Under the pieces are notes generated by a model. It saw only the letters and a list, made by a program, of their open reading frames with translations. It made no database searches and was not told where the DNA came from. Both the position numbers and the translations under genes were made by a program. From a virus, in IMG/VR virus record IMGVR_UViG_3300036985_010228, positions 1-64,000 of that record: a stretch of 64,000 nt of DNA. The stretch is one strand, 5' to 3'. Shown piece by piece: positions 49,380-59,600 of the stretch. Each line of letters starts with the position of its first letter. Position 1 is the first letter of the stretch.

Positions 49380-50236
49380 GCTTCGGGTGGACAGGCTTCT
49401 TTCGCGCTGGCGCGTGGCAAACTTTCCGACGATTTGTGCTTGACGAGCGACGGGACGTACTCGGGCGAATCGCCGTGATCAACGCTGAGCTTGTCCGGAT
49501 CGGAGAGGTCCGGGTGTTCTACGCCCGGACCGACCCTGACGACCCGAACTCGCCCATGAGCGAGTCGCGGATCGGGTTCGCGGTGGCTACGAACTCCAGC
49601 CTGGAGCGGCTGTTCCAGGCGTACATTGCCCAGGGCGGCAACCCCTTCGACATTTCCATGTTCCTGACGCCGGACTCCTTCGAGACGGTCACGGTGGAGG
49701 ACGACGGGACGATCTCTGAGGTCCGGGAGACGCAACCCTACGGCGGCATTCTGTCGCCGCGCACGGCGGACCCTGCGACGCCCGGCCTCTACACGGGCGG
49801 CTGGCTCCCCCTGTGGCGCTACCCTCCCCGCAAGTTTGGCAACAATATCACCCACGTCTCCGAGTCCGCCGAAATGACCCCGGCGATCAACGCTGCCCGT
49901 GATTGGCTCTCCCAGGAGATCCGCACGAAGCGCAACGACCTCGAAGCCCGGATCCTCAAGCTCTGCGACCTCCGCGAGCAACTGATCAGGGAGCGGGACG
50001 AGATCCTCCCCCAAGCTGTGGGTGGGGTCATTGCGGGCGTTCCGTTCGGGGACAGCTTCGCGATCTCCTTCCACGTCTCGTCGATCACGAAGTCGATCGA
50101 CGAGATCTTCTACCCGCTCCAGGAGGACGGCACCTACGACTTCCTCACCCCCCGAGCGACGGCCCCCAACCCTCCGTACCCTGTCCTCCTGGAGGACGCG
50201 GACACGGGCGAAGAAGATTGGACAGGTCTGGGGTGA
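49376..50236 (+). CDS. Baseplate/tail protein (286 aa)
   Basis: A 286-aa protein that begins the baseplate block. SLERLFQAYIAQGGNPFDIS, with an FFxxGxWxxFRxFV N-terminus, is a pattern I associate with large-phage tail/baseplate proteins. The second half includes a charged helical segment (about 175-215). ATG overlaps the homing endonuclease stop. Its first ~25 codons use forms rare in this genome (CAA, ACT, CGA, TTT, CTT, GTA), consistent with recoding beside the inserted nuclease gene. Confidence 0.7.
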   Translation: MSFGWTGFFRAGAWQTFRRFVLDERRDVLGRIAVINAELVRIGEVRVFYARTDPDDPNSPMSESRIGFAVATNSSLERLFQAYIAQGGNPFDISMFLTPDSFETVTVEDDGTISEVRETQPYGGILSPRTADPATPGLYTGGWLPLWRYPPRKFGNNITHVSESAEMTPAINAARDWLSQEIRTKRNDLEARILKLCDLREQLIRERDEILPQAVGGVIAGVPFGDSFAISFHVSSITKSIDEIFYPLQEDGTYDFLTPRATAPNPPYPVLLEDADTGEEDWTGLG

Positions 50237-50271
50237 CCCTGAGGCAGCAGCGACACCCGGTTTTCTTAGCT

Positions 50272-50290
50272 CCCTGGGCCAATCCCAGGG
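50272..50290 (+). terminator. Hairpin terminator
   Basis: Perfect 7-bp arms CCCTGGG / CCCAGGG with loop CCAAT, 35 bases after the stop of the 49376 gene. A TTTTCTT tract lies before rather than after the stem, so termination is likely weak. Confidence 0.5.
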
Positions 50291-50303
50291 GCGAGGAGAA
50301 CCT

Positions 50304-50480
50304 GTGTCCCGCACCCGTCACCACCGCTCGCAGAAGCATGGGTTCACGTCCGGACGTGAACCCGCCTGGTATCGCCGTCAGCACATGAGGCTCTGGAGGG
50401 CTCGCTGCAACCACCTCACCCGTCTCGGGAAGTACGACGTGCTGCCCCTCTCTCGGGAGCGGTACGGCTGGTACTGGTGA
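50304..50480 (+). CDS. Very basic small protein (58 aa)
   Basis: A GTG-start ORF with GAGGAGAA 5-6 nt upstream. The 58 residues include about a dozen Arg plus several His, and aromatic pairs (REPAWYRRQHMRLWRARC ... RYGWYW). It resembles a nucleic-acid-binding or virion-core peptide, though no family is known to me. A perfect 24-bp palindrome sits inside its coding region. Codon phase supports translation, and it lies between two baseplate genes. Confidence 0.55.
   Translation: MSRTRHHRSQKHGFTSGREPAWYRRQHMRLWRARCNHLTRLGKYDVLPLSRERYGWYW
50340..50363. repeat. Perfect 24-bp palindrome
   Basis: GGGTTCACGTCC followed directly by its reverse complement GGACGTGAACCC, with no spacer. It encodes part of the basic protein (Gly-Phe-Thr-Ser-Gly-Arg-Glu-Pro). 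Confidence 0.75.
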
Positions 50481-50522
50481 GGCTTGGCGTTTCGCCCTAT
50501 CACCGCACGGGAAAGAGAGCCC

Positions 50523-51635
50523 ATGTCGCGTGACGTTCAACTGGCTGTGCCCTGCCCTCATATCATTGGGGAGGAGCGCACCGTTCTGTCGGCTGACCGG
50601 GTCACGCTTCAGACGAAGAAGCCGATCTCGGGGATCGGCCTGCTCCAGGTGGTCGTGAACGACCAGTACCCGGTGAGCCCCTCGATCGGGATTCAGTCCT
50701 CCGGGTCGCTGACCTCCGGCAAGGCTGAGCCGTACCTGATTACGCCCGGCCTCAACGACCTGCTCGTCAGGACCCAGGACAGGTCCGTCGCGCTCAATCT
50801 GCCGACTGGATACCAGAGCGCGGCGGCCTTGGCTGCGGTCCTCAATGCAGCGGTCGCCGACCCAAAGGGCCGCCCGTTCATGGTGGCCTCGGTCGTCAAC
50901 GGCGTCCTCAATCTCAAGGAGAACACCTCCTTCGGGACGACCTCCCAGGTGCGCGTCAGCGGTGGGGCGACCGACGGCCTCGGGTTCTTGGACCAGGTGG
51001 GTGCAGTCGGGCAGGTCGTCATGCCGCCCTTCAACCTCTTCAGCCTGAGCTACCAAGACCCGGAAGGCGTCTTCGAGAACGGCTACTTCATTCAGTTCGA
51101 GAGCCCTGTCCGGGCCAACTACTACTTCGGGATCACCTATCAGGTGGTCTGGCACCAATGCCTTCGGTGCCGTGGGACAGAGGTCGAGAACGACTGGCGC
51201 TTCGACGTGGACGGGGCACCGCTCGTCGTCCGCAACGACAACCTGCTCTACCAGTCGTGCCTGAAGATCCTGCTCACCGAACTCAAGTCGAATATCTACT
51301 ACCCCTGGTACGGGGCAGGGCTCATGAGCCTGATCGGCTCGAAGTCGAACGCTGCGTCCGCCGTCAATATCAGGCAGGCTGTGCAGCAGGCGCTCTCGAC
51401 GCTCCAGAACCTCCAGAACCAGCAGTCCAAGTACCAGAAGATCTCCCCCAAGGAGCGCCTCTACTCTGTGGACAACATCGGTGTGAAGCAGTCCCCTTCG
51501 GACCCAACAGTCTTTCTGGTGGACGTTTCGGTGAGGAACTACGCCATGTCTCCGATTGACATTACGATCGTCTACACAGCCCCTGGAGCCTATGCGCTTC
51601 CTGGGACAAACAAGCTGTCTTTGGGGAGCTTCTGA
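50523..51635 (+). CDS. Baseplate wedge protein, gp25/W-like C-terminus
   Basis: A 370-aa protein. The C-terminal ~150 residues (LKILLTELKSNIYYPWYGAG, then LMSLIGSK, and a final VYTAPGAY strand) resemble the gp25/baseplate-W family that joins wedges of contractile tails. The N-terminal 200 residues include a Cys cluster CLRCRGTEVENDW that may bind zinc. The start at 50523 is chosen because GAAAGAGAGCCC lies upstream; the frame extends to 50484 without SD. It precedes the J-like gene with an overlap, in the usual baseplate order. Confidence 0.75.
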   Translation: MSRDVQLAVPCPHIIGEERTVLSADRVTLQTKKPISGIGLLQVVVNDQYPVSPSIGIQSSGSLTSGKAEPYLITPGLNDLLVRTQDRSVALNLPTGYQSAAALAAVLNAAVADPKGRPFMVASVVNGVLNLKENTSFGTTSQVRVSGGATDGLGFLDQVGAVGQVVMPPFNLFSLSYQDPEGVFENGYFIQFESPVRANYYFGITYQVVWHQCLRCRGTEVENDWRFDVDGAPLVVRNDNLLYQSCLKILLTELKSNIYYPWYGAGLMSLIGSKSNAASAVNIRQAVQQALSTLQNLQNQQSKYQKISPKERLYSVDNIGVKQSPSDPTVFLVDVSVRNYAMSPIDITIVYTAPGAYALPGTNKLSLGSF

Positions 51636-54600
51636 ATGACGCTCAAGGTACTCGCTCCGGACGGAACCTACGGGACTGCGGTGGCCTTCTCGACCACCAC
51701 CACGTCGAGGTTCTTCACCGGCACAATCAACTCCGACACGGCAGACCTCGAAGTCTCGATCCGTGGTGGCGGCTTCACGTCCGACCCCGCAATGGTGTCG
51801 TTCTCGGCGGCTGGGTGGATCGTCCCCAATCCGACCTCCTATCCGAACGGCCTCGACCTGTTCTCCGGCGAGAACCTCGTCGAGGTGCGGTCTGTGCCGC
51901 TCTCGGGCGTCCCCTCGGCTCCGGTCACAGCGTCGGTCTACCTGCTCGCTTCTTCGGTGGTTCAGTCGATCGAGACACCGACTGCGATCACCGTCGAGCG
52001 TCTCGACAGCGCAGTGAACGTGTCGGTGCAGGGGCTCACTGACCCGACGGTCACTGGGTACAACTTCTACGCCTCGGCTACTGCGGGCGGCGGCACCGTC
52101 GGGTACTCCCGTGTCAACGCCCAGCCCGTCTCGATCCCGGTGAAGAAGGAGAGCACCGTCTCCCTCTACAACCTGACCAGCAAGAACGTCACTCAGAGCG
52201 TGGTCCCGCTGTACGTCCGGGCGCTGATCACTCAGGAGAACCTGGCCCAGGTCACCCTGGAAACGGACGTGGACTCGGCGGTTCAGATCCCCGACACCGT
52301 CTCGCAGATCCAAGTGGACGTGTCGATCTCCTCCCTGGAGCAGACCTCCTTCTTCGAGTTCCTGCACAACCGGAAGTACAACCTCTCGTCTGTCCCCTCG
52401 ACCATTCCGGTGGGGTCGTTCTCGGTCCTCCCCTCGACCGAGCCCCTCTACTACGTCGTGACGGCGATCTTCTTCAACCCGGTCTCGCAGGTCGAGTACG
52501 AGTCGAGCTACTCCCAAGAGGTCGTGGCGAGCCCGATCGACGTTCGTATCTCGACGCAGAGCATTCCGGCGGTCAGCCGCCAGCAGATCCTCCAGAACTC
52601 GGTCGCCTCGATCTACCGCAAGGACAAGGACATTGCGGTCCAGCCGGGCTCGGTCGTCAGGGACACCGTCCTCGACCCGTTCTCGACAGAAGCCGAGCGT
52701 ATCCGGTTCCTGCTCGACTTCATTTACCGGGCGTCGTCGTTCGACACGCTCCTAGCGATCGACGACCCGACAGGCAGCGGCGTCTCGATCCCACCCGCCT
52801 CGTCGAGCTACAAGATCGCACTCTCGAAGGCGCTCTACCTGGCGAACCCAACCCTCGTCCAGACGGTCATTGACGGGGCGTTCGACAAGCTCGCAGCCAA
52901 CTTCGGCGTGACCCGCACCCCTGGACAGCGGGCGATCGGCGAGGTCCGCTTCTACACGGCGACCACACCGACGGTCACGCTTCAGGCCCAGCTTGGAACT
53001 CTCCTCTCGGCGGGCGGCGTGTCATTCAGGTCCTCGCGCATTGCGGAGATCCCACTCGACCGGCTGGCCTCCTTCTACAACCCCTCGACCGGCCAGTACT
53101 CGATCATTGTCCCCGCACAGGCTGTGAGCCCAGGGTCGGCGGGAAACGTCGGCCCACGGCAGATCTCCTCGGGGGCTCCGTTCGGTCTCTCGGTCACCAA
53201 CGACAACGCCTTCTTCGGCGGCACCAACGCACAGAGCAACGCCGAACTCGCGGCGCTCGCACGAGGCTCTCTCTCCTCGGTCGATACCGGCACGACGCAG
53301 GGCTACTACCAGACGGCTGCGAAGGTCCCTGGTCTCGTCCAGGCCAAGGTCGTCGAGGCGGGCAACCCGCTCATGCAGCGGGACTACGACCCGGCGACCG
53401 GGACGCATATCGGCGGCAAGGTGGACGTGTGGGCGCAGGGGCAGCGGCTCGCCACGGTCACGGACGTGTTCGCCTTCACGTTCATTCGGAAGCGGGACGT
53501 GCAGTTCGTGGTCCTCGGCGACCCTGGGGCGCTTCAGTTCCAGGCGCTCGACCCCGACCTCTCCACCACGAACCCGCTCACCGAAATGCTCGACTACCCG
53601 TCGATCGGGCTTGGGCTCAGGAACGCGACCTCGGGGCTCACCTACAACCTCGCGGGCGTCACCTACCTCAACTACAACACGATCAAGCTCTCGCTCGACG
53701 TGCCCCAGCCGTTCGAGCTACCGACCCTGACTGACGTGATCCTCGGGGACTACCGGTACAGGACGGGCGAGAAGTTCGTCTTCACTCGGCAGCCCGTGGA
53801 GAGCCTCACTACGGTCGTCGGAGAGGCGTCCGGGACGCTCGACCCTTCGATCTACTCCCTCGTCCACCCGAACTCGCCGCTGGCGCTGGGGCGGTCCACG
53901 AAGGCCGGAGACTACCTTCAGATCACGGGGAGCGCAGACCCGACGCTCTCGATCCCGACAGGGACGATCCTCGCTGTCACGAACGAGTCCCACGTCATTG
54001 TCGGGGAGTACTTCGAGTACGTCCTCCGGCTCGGGGCCGACTCACTGACCGTGAAGGTCACGAACTCGACGGGCACTGTTACCTACGCGAGTCCGTTCGT
54101 CTCCTCGACCCCCGACTACACGATCGTCGAGGGTGACCAGACCAACCCGCTGGGGATCAAGCGCACGTCTACGAGCGCGATCTCGGACGGCCAGACGGTC
54201 CTGATCAGCTACAACTACGACGAGAACTTCACCGTCACCTATCAGACCAATCTGATCACGAGCGCCCTCCAGCTAGCTCTCGACGAGACCAAGCACGGCA
54301 CGGCAGACGTGCTCGGGAAGGGCGGGGTCCCCGTCCCGGTGGACCTGACGGCGACGATCGTTCTTCGGCGCGGGTTCCAGCAGAGCACGGTGGACACTAG
54401 GATCCGCACGAACCTCGGCCTGCTGATCGCCGGGCTCCGCATGGGCGTGCCGCTTCGTCGGTCGGACGTGGTGAACGTCCTCGACTCGGTGGGCGGCGTC
54501 TCCTACGTCGTGCTGCCCATGACGAAAATGGTCCGATCGTTCGGCTCCCAGGTCGTCAAGGACAGCGTCAACTCCAGCCAGATCGGGGACGCCTTCCGCG

Positions 54601-55064
54601 TTGACCTGTGGTCGGACGCGCTCAACTCGGTCTGGCTCCTGACCGACCAACTGACGGCAGCAACCACGACCGGCGGAGGCCCCGTGGGGAACTTCCGGGG
54701 CGTCTTCCAGGACGACGCAGCCATGGTTCTTCAGACCAGCCTGCCCGCGCAGCTTCGCGAGGCCCCCGGTCGCGCCTTCATTATCGGCAACGAGGGCGCT
54801 GTGATCCCCAACTACAGCGACGACTCGACGCTCTACTCTCAGGGGTATATCACCCCGACCGACATTGCGAACCGTCGCCAAGCGATCACGCAGAACCGGG
54901 TCATGGTCTCCCTTCAGATCGGGGACGCCCCGTCCAACCACACCTACTGGGCGACCTACACGGTCGCCTTCGAGACCGGTGAGAAGGACATTGTGCCCTC
55001 CGGCGCTGAGTACCTGACCCCCGGCGTCTTCACGTTCACCTATTCGGAGGACAAGTCGGACTAG
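51636..55064 (+). CDS. Baseplate J-like (gp6/gp47-like) protein
   Basis: A 1142-aa protein. Around residues 310-580 it shows the baseplate-J pattern: SVVRDTVLDPFSTEAERIRF, a helix LLDFIYRASSFDTLLAIDDP, GTLLSAGGVSFRSSR, a strand IIVPAQAVSPGSAGNV, then DTGTTQGYYQTAAKVPGLVQ. Members form the inner ring joining tail tube and wedges. It is far longer than typical J proteins, with a large N-terminal beta region and a C-terminal extension of about 500 residues. TGAATG joins it to the wedge gene. The second GIY-YIG gene lies 33 bases after its stop. Confidence 0.8.
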   Translation: MTLKVLAPDGTYGTAVAFSTTTTSRFFTGTINSDTADLEVSIRGGGFTSDPAMVSFSAAGWIVPNPTSYPNGLDLFSGENLVEVRSVPLSGVPSAPVTASVYLLASSVVQSIETPTAITVERLDSAVNVSVQGLTDPTVTGYNFYASATAGGGTVGYSRVNAQPVSIPVKKESTVSLYNLTSKNVTQSVVPLYVRALITQENLAQVTLETDVDSAVQIPDTVSQIQVDVSISSLEQTSFFEFLHNRKYNLSSVPSTIPVGSFSVLPSTEPLYYVVTAIFFNPVSQVEYESSYSQEVVASPIDVRISTQSIPAVSRQQILQNSVASIYRKDKDIAVQPGSVVRDTVLDPFSTEAERIRFLLDFIYRASSFDTLLAIDDPTGSGVSIPPASSSYKIALSKALYLANPTLVQTVIDGAFDKLAANFGVTRTPGQRAIGEVRFYTATTPTVTLQAQLGTLLSAGGVSFRSSRIAEIPLDRLASFYNPSTGQYSIIVPAQAVSPGSAGNVGPRQISSGAPFGLSVTNDNAFFGGTNAQSNAELAALARGSLSSVDTGTTQGYYQTAAKVPGLVQAKVVEAGNPLMQRDYDPATGTHIGGKVDVWAQGQRLATVTDVFAFTFIRKRDVQFVVLGDPGALQFQALDPDLSTTNPLTEMLDYPSIGLGLRNATSGLTYNLAGVTYLNYNTIKLSLDVPQPFELPTLTDVILGDYRYRTGEKFVFTRQPVESLTTVVGEASGTLDPSIYSLVHPNSPLALGRSTKAGDYLQITGSADPTLSIPTGTILAVTNESHVIVGEYFEYVLRLGADSLTVKVTNSTGTVTYASPFVSSTPDYTIVEGDQTNPLGIKRTSTSAISDGQTVLISYNYDENFTVTYQTNLITSALQLALDETKHGTADVLGKGGVPVPVDLTATIVLRRGFQQSTVDTRIRTNLGLLIAGLRMGVPLRRSDVVNVLDSVGGVSYVVLPMTKMVRSFGSQVVKDSVNSSQIGDAFRVDLWSDALNSVWLLTDQLTAATTTGGGPVGNFRGVFQDDAAMVLQTSLPAQLREAPGRAFIIGNEGAVIPNYSDDSTLYSQGYITPTDIANRRQAITQNRVMVSLQIGDAPSNHTYWATYTVAFETGEKDIVPSGAEYLTPGVFTFTYSEDKSD

Positions 55065-55097
55065 ACCTCACGCTCTGACTGGGCTACAGTTCGTGGC

Positions 55098-55976
55098 ATG
55101 AGGTTCAACTACGGCGGCAAGGCAAACCTGGGTGGGATCTACAGGATCCTCAATCTCGTGAACGGGCGCTTCTACATAGGGAGCACGTTCCGATTCAAGA
55201 CCCGGTGGCCTCAGCATGAGTATGCCCTGCGAAGAGGAGCCCACTCCAACCGAGCCCTTCAAGGCGACTTCCACGAGTCAGGAACTGACGCTTTTGCGAT
55301 TGAGGTTGTGCAGGTGGTGCTTGAAGGGAAGGAGGCACGAATTGCTCTCGAAGAGGATATGCTCGCCTCCCACTTTGACAGCCAAATCCTTTGCTACAAC
55401 GCAACCGTCAAGTGCCCACCCTCTCAAGAAGGCTTGAGGAAAGGACCCTGCCCAGCAGGGACAAAGGCAAAGATCCGCGCCGCGAAGATAGGGGCTGACA
55501 AGCCAACCCGAGAAGTTATCGAGAGGCGCAGGGTTGGGATCCGTGCCGCCTATGCAGAGAGGGGTGACGTGATTCGTGAGAAGCTCAAGGCGGTCCACCT
55601 GGGGTCAAATCGCCCGGAGTCCACGAGGGAGAAAATGCGCGAGGCGTGGGTTCGCCGAAAGGCGAGGGCTGCCCAGCCTGGCCTCCCACTCGTCTCTGAC
55701 GCACAACGTGAACAACTCCGTGCGGTCTACACGACTGAGGAGTCGGTGGCAAAGTTCAAGGCTCGGATGGGGACGGAAGAGATCAAAGCGAAGCGCGTTG
55801 AGTCCTGGAAGAAGGTCCGCCCACGAGGCACGAAGAGGACACCCACCCCTGAAAGGACCAAGGAGAAGATTCGTGCCTCAAAGATTGGGAAGCCACGCAC
55901 GGAGGCCGCCAAAGCTGCCATGCGGGCCGGACACGCGAGGCGTCGAGAGCGTCTAGCGTCTGAAGACCGGACCTGA
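55098..55976 (+). CDS. GIY-YIG homing endonuclease (second copy)
   Basis: A 292-aa protein with a canonical GGIYRI strand (residues 12-17), FYIGST (25-30) and catalytic Arg36 in FKTRWPQH. The Glu-bearing helix is near residue 85. The C-terminal ~160 residues are Lys/Arg-rich, with NUMOD3-like units such as TKEKIRASKIGKPRTEAAK. It is a free-standing homing endonuclease between two baseplate genes. Its sequence is unlike the 48438 gene beyond the shared domain. Codon use is less GC-rich than in the flanking genes. Confidence 0.85.
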   Translation: MRFNYGGKANLGGIYRILNLVNGRFYIGSTFRFKTRWPQHEYALRRGAHSNRALQGDFHESGTDAFAIEVVQVVLEGKEARIALEEDMLASHFDSQILCYNATVKCPPSQEGLRKGPCPAGTKAKIRAAKIGADKPTREVIERRRVGIRAAYAERGDVIREKLKAVHLGSNRPESTREKMREAWVRRKARAAQPGLPLVSDAQREQLRAVYTTEESVAKFKARMGTEEIKAKRVESWKKVRPRGTKRTPTPERTKEKIRASKIGKPRTEAAKAAMRAGHARRRERLASEDRT

Positions 55977-56107
55977 CACCTCCGTCTGGGGGTGTGACTT
56001 CACTCACCCTGCCACAGGACGCACCAGACCACCACTCGCCGCCCCAGACGGCACCAGACGGCACTGGAGCGTCAGGTGGTGTGAAGTCAAAAGGTGTAAC
56101 ATGGGGG
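55977..56107 (+). other. Gap or alternative 5' extension of the zinc-finger gene
   Basis: 131 bases with a direct repeat of CAGACGGCAC (two copies near 56046-56065) and a short GTG-initiated open frame (55994) that would extend the zinc-finger protein by 38 residues. No hairpin stands out. It is unclear whether the extension is translated. Confidence 0.35.
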
Positions 56108-56518
56108 ATGAAGAACGAGGACAATGTGTGTGGCTTCTGCCGCCGATCTTTCCACACCCCCCAGGCAAAGGACGCCCATGTACACTGGTGCCATCACCAA
56201 TGCTCGGTCTGTAAAGTCATCCTCAAAACTGCAAGCTCCCTGATGAATCACTGGGGTAGGTGTCACCCACAATGTCCGAAGTGTGTGAAAACCGGCAACT
56301 GCGATCACTTCGAGAGCCACAAGGCTTTGGTGGAGCACTACCTGAAGGAACACCCAGAGGTGGCGGCTCCGGCGAAGCCACGGCCTCTCTTTTTCCGCTG
56401 CCCCGTTTGCAAAAAGAAGTTCCCGGCAGAGCAGGGTATGAAGGACCACCATCGGTTCGTGCATACCAAGGTGGCCGCAGTTGGCGATCAGGAACACCCC
56501 GAGAAGAGCCTTGGGTGA
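56108..56518 (+). CDS. Four-finger C2H2 zinc-finger protein
   Basis: A 136-aa protein built of successive C2H2 fingers. Finger 1: C8-x2-C11, H24, H29. Finger 2: C32-x2-C35, H48, H53. Finger 3: C56-x2-C59, H77, H82. Finger 4: C98-x2-C101, H114, H119. Fingers 1, 2 and 4 follow C-x2-C-x12-H-x4-H, the classical spacing. Linkers are not TGEKP. Multi-finger C2H2 proteins are rare in bacteriophages. It sits between a homing endonuclease and a baseplate gene and contains GATG/CATC words absent from the core genes, so it probably arrived with the mobile element. Confidence 0.75.
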   Translation: MKNEDNVCGFCRRSFHTPQAKDAHVHWCHHQCSVCKVILKTASSLMNHWGRCHPQCPKCVKTGNCDHFESHKALVEHYLKEHPEVAAPAKPRPLFFRCPVCKKKFPAEQGMKDHHRFVHTKVAAVGDQEHPEKSLG

Positions 56519-56609
56519 TTCTACCGAACTTCGACCAGGTCGTGAACAGGTAGCGCCCCGCCTACCAAGGGCTGTGCGGTTCTCCTCCTCTCGGGCAGAG
56601 AGGTAGAGC

Positions 56610-59600
56610 ATGGCTACGGATCCCACACCCAAGTCTCGTGCGACCGGCGGCCTGGTCACAGTCCTCCCGGCGTCTGTGACCGGGCCGACCGTCCAGAACC
56701 CGGCCCCCTTCGACCAAGAGGGCCAGGTTGACGAGTCGCGTGTCCGGGCTGTCGCCGACCAGATCACGACGGTCTTCCTCAACTCGCTCCCGTCGAACTA
56801 CGTCGCGGAGACGAAGGGGCCGTACTACGCCCAGCAATTCCAGGCGATTGCGGAGGAACTCGCCCGTATTCAGGTCACCTCGGAGGACGCCTACGAGGAC
56901 GCGGACTACAACTTCACGCGCCCAGAAGTCCTCTTCCAGTTCCTCGCGGACCTGATCTTCCCGACCTCCGCCGAGACGGGCCTGCCGAATCTCGACGGCG
57001 ACCTCACCTACAGGGCGTTCCTTCAGAAAATGGTCGTGTTGCTCCTCAAGGGCAGCAAGACCGTCACGCTCCTCGAAGGCGTCGAGGCTCTCACCGACGC
57101 TGAAGTCTCGGTCCTCGACGAGTCCGACTTCATTGGGAAGCCGGGCGTCGGCTGGGGGGTCGCGAACCGGTTCACGTTCGAGGTCAACGTCTCGAACCAC
57201 CACCGGACGACTGGTGGCAGCACGGTTGACCCCCACTACCACACGGTCAAGATCAATGCGGCGGGCGAGGGCGTCACCACGGGGATCACCTGGGCGGACG
57301 GCTCTGGTCCTGACCACGTCCACGTCATTCTGGGGTTCCTCGTCGCAGAGGCTTCGGCGACGGGCCTCCCGGCGCACACGCACGACCTGCTCTCGGACTT
57401 CGCCAATCTCCCGATCATTCTCGCGCAGAACGTCGCGATCGTCATGCGGGCGCTCCGCCCCGCGCACACGCTCTACGAGTACCGCAACCTCTTCCGCGAG
57501 ACGTACCGCCACGTCTTCACCGACGACTACCAGAAGCTCGAACTCGACTCGTACTACTACGACGACTTCCGGAAATACTGCACAGGCGTCAAGGAGATTG
57601 GCTCCTCCACCGGGGTTATTTTCGCCGACAGGTACACGCTCAACGACGTGGTGAGCTTCCGGTCGGTCCGGGTCGGGGCTCCGCTCGTGATCGCCTCTGG
57701 GGCGAACGCGGGTCGCTACCTCGTCCGTGAGGTGCTCTCATTCCCGTTCGGTGACGACCCGGTCGCTCGGGCGTACACAACCTCGCCTACGGGACTGAGC
57801 GGCACGGCCAGCGTCGTGGACGGGGCGTTCGTTGACCTCCTTCAGGATTGGGCGCTCGCCGTCCCAGGGGAGGTTCTCACCTTCGCGGTCGGACCCAACG
57901 CAGGTCGGTACGTCCTGGAGACGGTCCTCGGCTTGAACGGCGGCCCGGTCGGTTCGGCTGCTGGCCCTGCAACTGAGGTTCGCCCTGCGGTCTGCTTCCT
58001 GCGGGTTGGCCCCAAGTTCCCGGCGGCAGCCAGCGGTGTGGCCTACACGGTCGAAGTGGACCGCCTCGGCATTCGGTCCTCGATTGAGGTCACGAACGAG
58101 GACGTGGCGAGCCAGTTCTTCGCGCCTCCTGCTGGCGGCCAGGCGAGCTTCTTCACGGCTCGCGGGCCTCTCGTCAGGCGCTACGGGGACGCGACCCCGG
58201 CGACCCGTTCGGACGTGACGGTCCTCTACGACGGGGTGCCTGTCGCAGTCTCCGACGTGAACCCGTACACCGGGGAGGTCACGCTTTCCGCCCCGCTCGC
58301 GAGGTTTGCTCCTGGGGCGCACACGGTCACGATCTCGTACCGGTGGTTCCCTGCCCCGCTCATGGGCTTCGCTGGGCTCAACACGAAGGGTGTCACGCTC
58401 AATCGGTGGAGCTTGGCGGGCGGTCGGAACACGACCTCGCCGACCTCTGGCGGGTACTGGGGCGGCTTTCGGACCTCGCGGTTCCCGCTGTCCCTCGGGC
58501 TCGGCAGGTTCCCCAAGAGGAAGCCCCCGGTCAGGATCGCCCACAGGTACATTGCCTTCGAGCGCGCCTACACCTCGGCCCTGAACTCCCCGACGACGCT
58601 GCTCCTCAATCAGGCCCCAGGCAGGGTCTCGGTCCCCTACGCTGAGGCTGACGTTGTACCGACGGCAGTTCAGTACGAGGGCACGGCCAGCCCAGCAACT
58701 CCGTGGACAGCTAAGGGCTCGGTCACGGGCACCTCTGACGGTGACCGCTACACGCTCACGGACTCCAGCACGACAGAGGTGGGCTACTGGTCGCAGGACT
58801 TCGAGCTTCCTGTCGCTTCGGTGGTGGGGACGGCGGCCCGGTTCCAGATCGAGAGCTACACGCTCGACGGGGTGTTCACGGGTGTCGGGTTCGGGATCCA
58901 CAACGACCGGCGGCTCTACCTGGCGGGTGCGCTCGTCGTCAACGGGCTCAAGCACATTGGCCTCTTGGCCCGGCCCGGTGAACTCAATGCACTGAGTTCG
59001 TGGATCGTCGGCCCTCTCGCCAACAGCACGATCCTCGCCCCCAAGATCGTAACCTGCACGCTTGCTCAGGCACCGAAGCTGCTGGCCTCCGGGCAGAAGT
59101 TTCAGATCCTCTCTGGCAATCAGGCGGGCGTCTACACGGTCGATCAGGTCTTCCTCGACCGCAGGCGCAACCTCGCCACGATCACGATCGTCGAGACGTT
59201 CCCAGGCAATCCCGCCCTCTTCGGCAACAAGTACGTCGATCTCGTCTTCGAGACAGCATGGGACGCCGGGCAATGCACCTGGCGGCTCTACGCCAGCACC
59301 CGCAACGACTCAGTGCAGCTTGTGTTCGGCGGGGCGACCGGCGGCACGCTCGCCACTGTCTCGGGCGGACCAGTTCTGGCCTCTCCGGCGTACCTCGGGC
59401 CTGACGTTCTTCCGCAGGGCTCGGGCCGCTACCTCTGGGGCTCGTTCGACCGCAAGGCCACGAACACGACGACGTGGGACTTCGTTCGGTACCTGTCCAC
59501 GCCCGACGGTGGAACTCGGTTCTCGCGTGGCACCGTCGTAGACACGCAAATGACTGGGGACCCGGAGGACGCCGAGTGGTTCCTCACGACGCCCTATGGT

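Noticed and set aside
56549-56566. GGTAG/CTACC hairpin before the 56610 gene as a terminator
   Set aside because: Only 5 bp with an 8-base loop and no T-tract, too weak to call.
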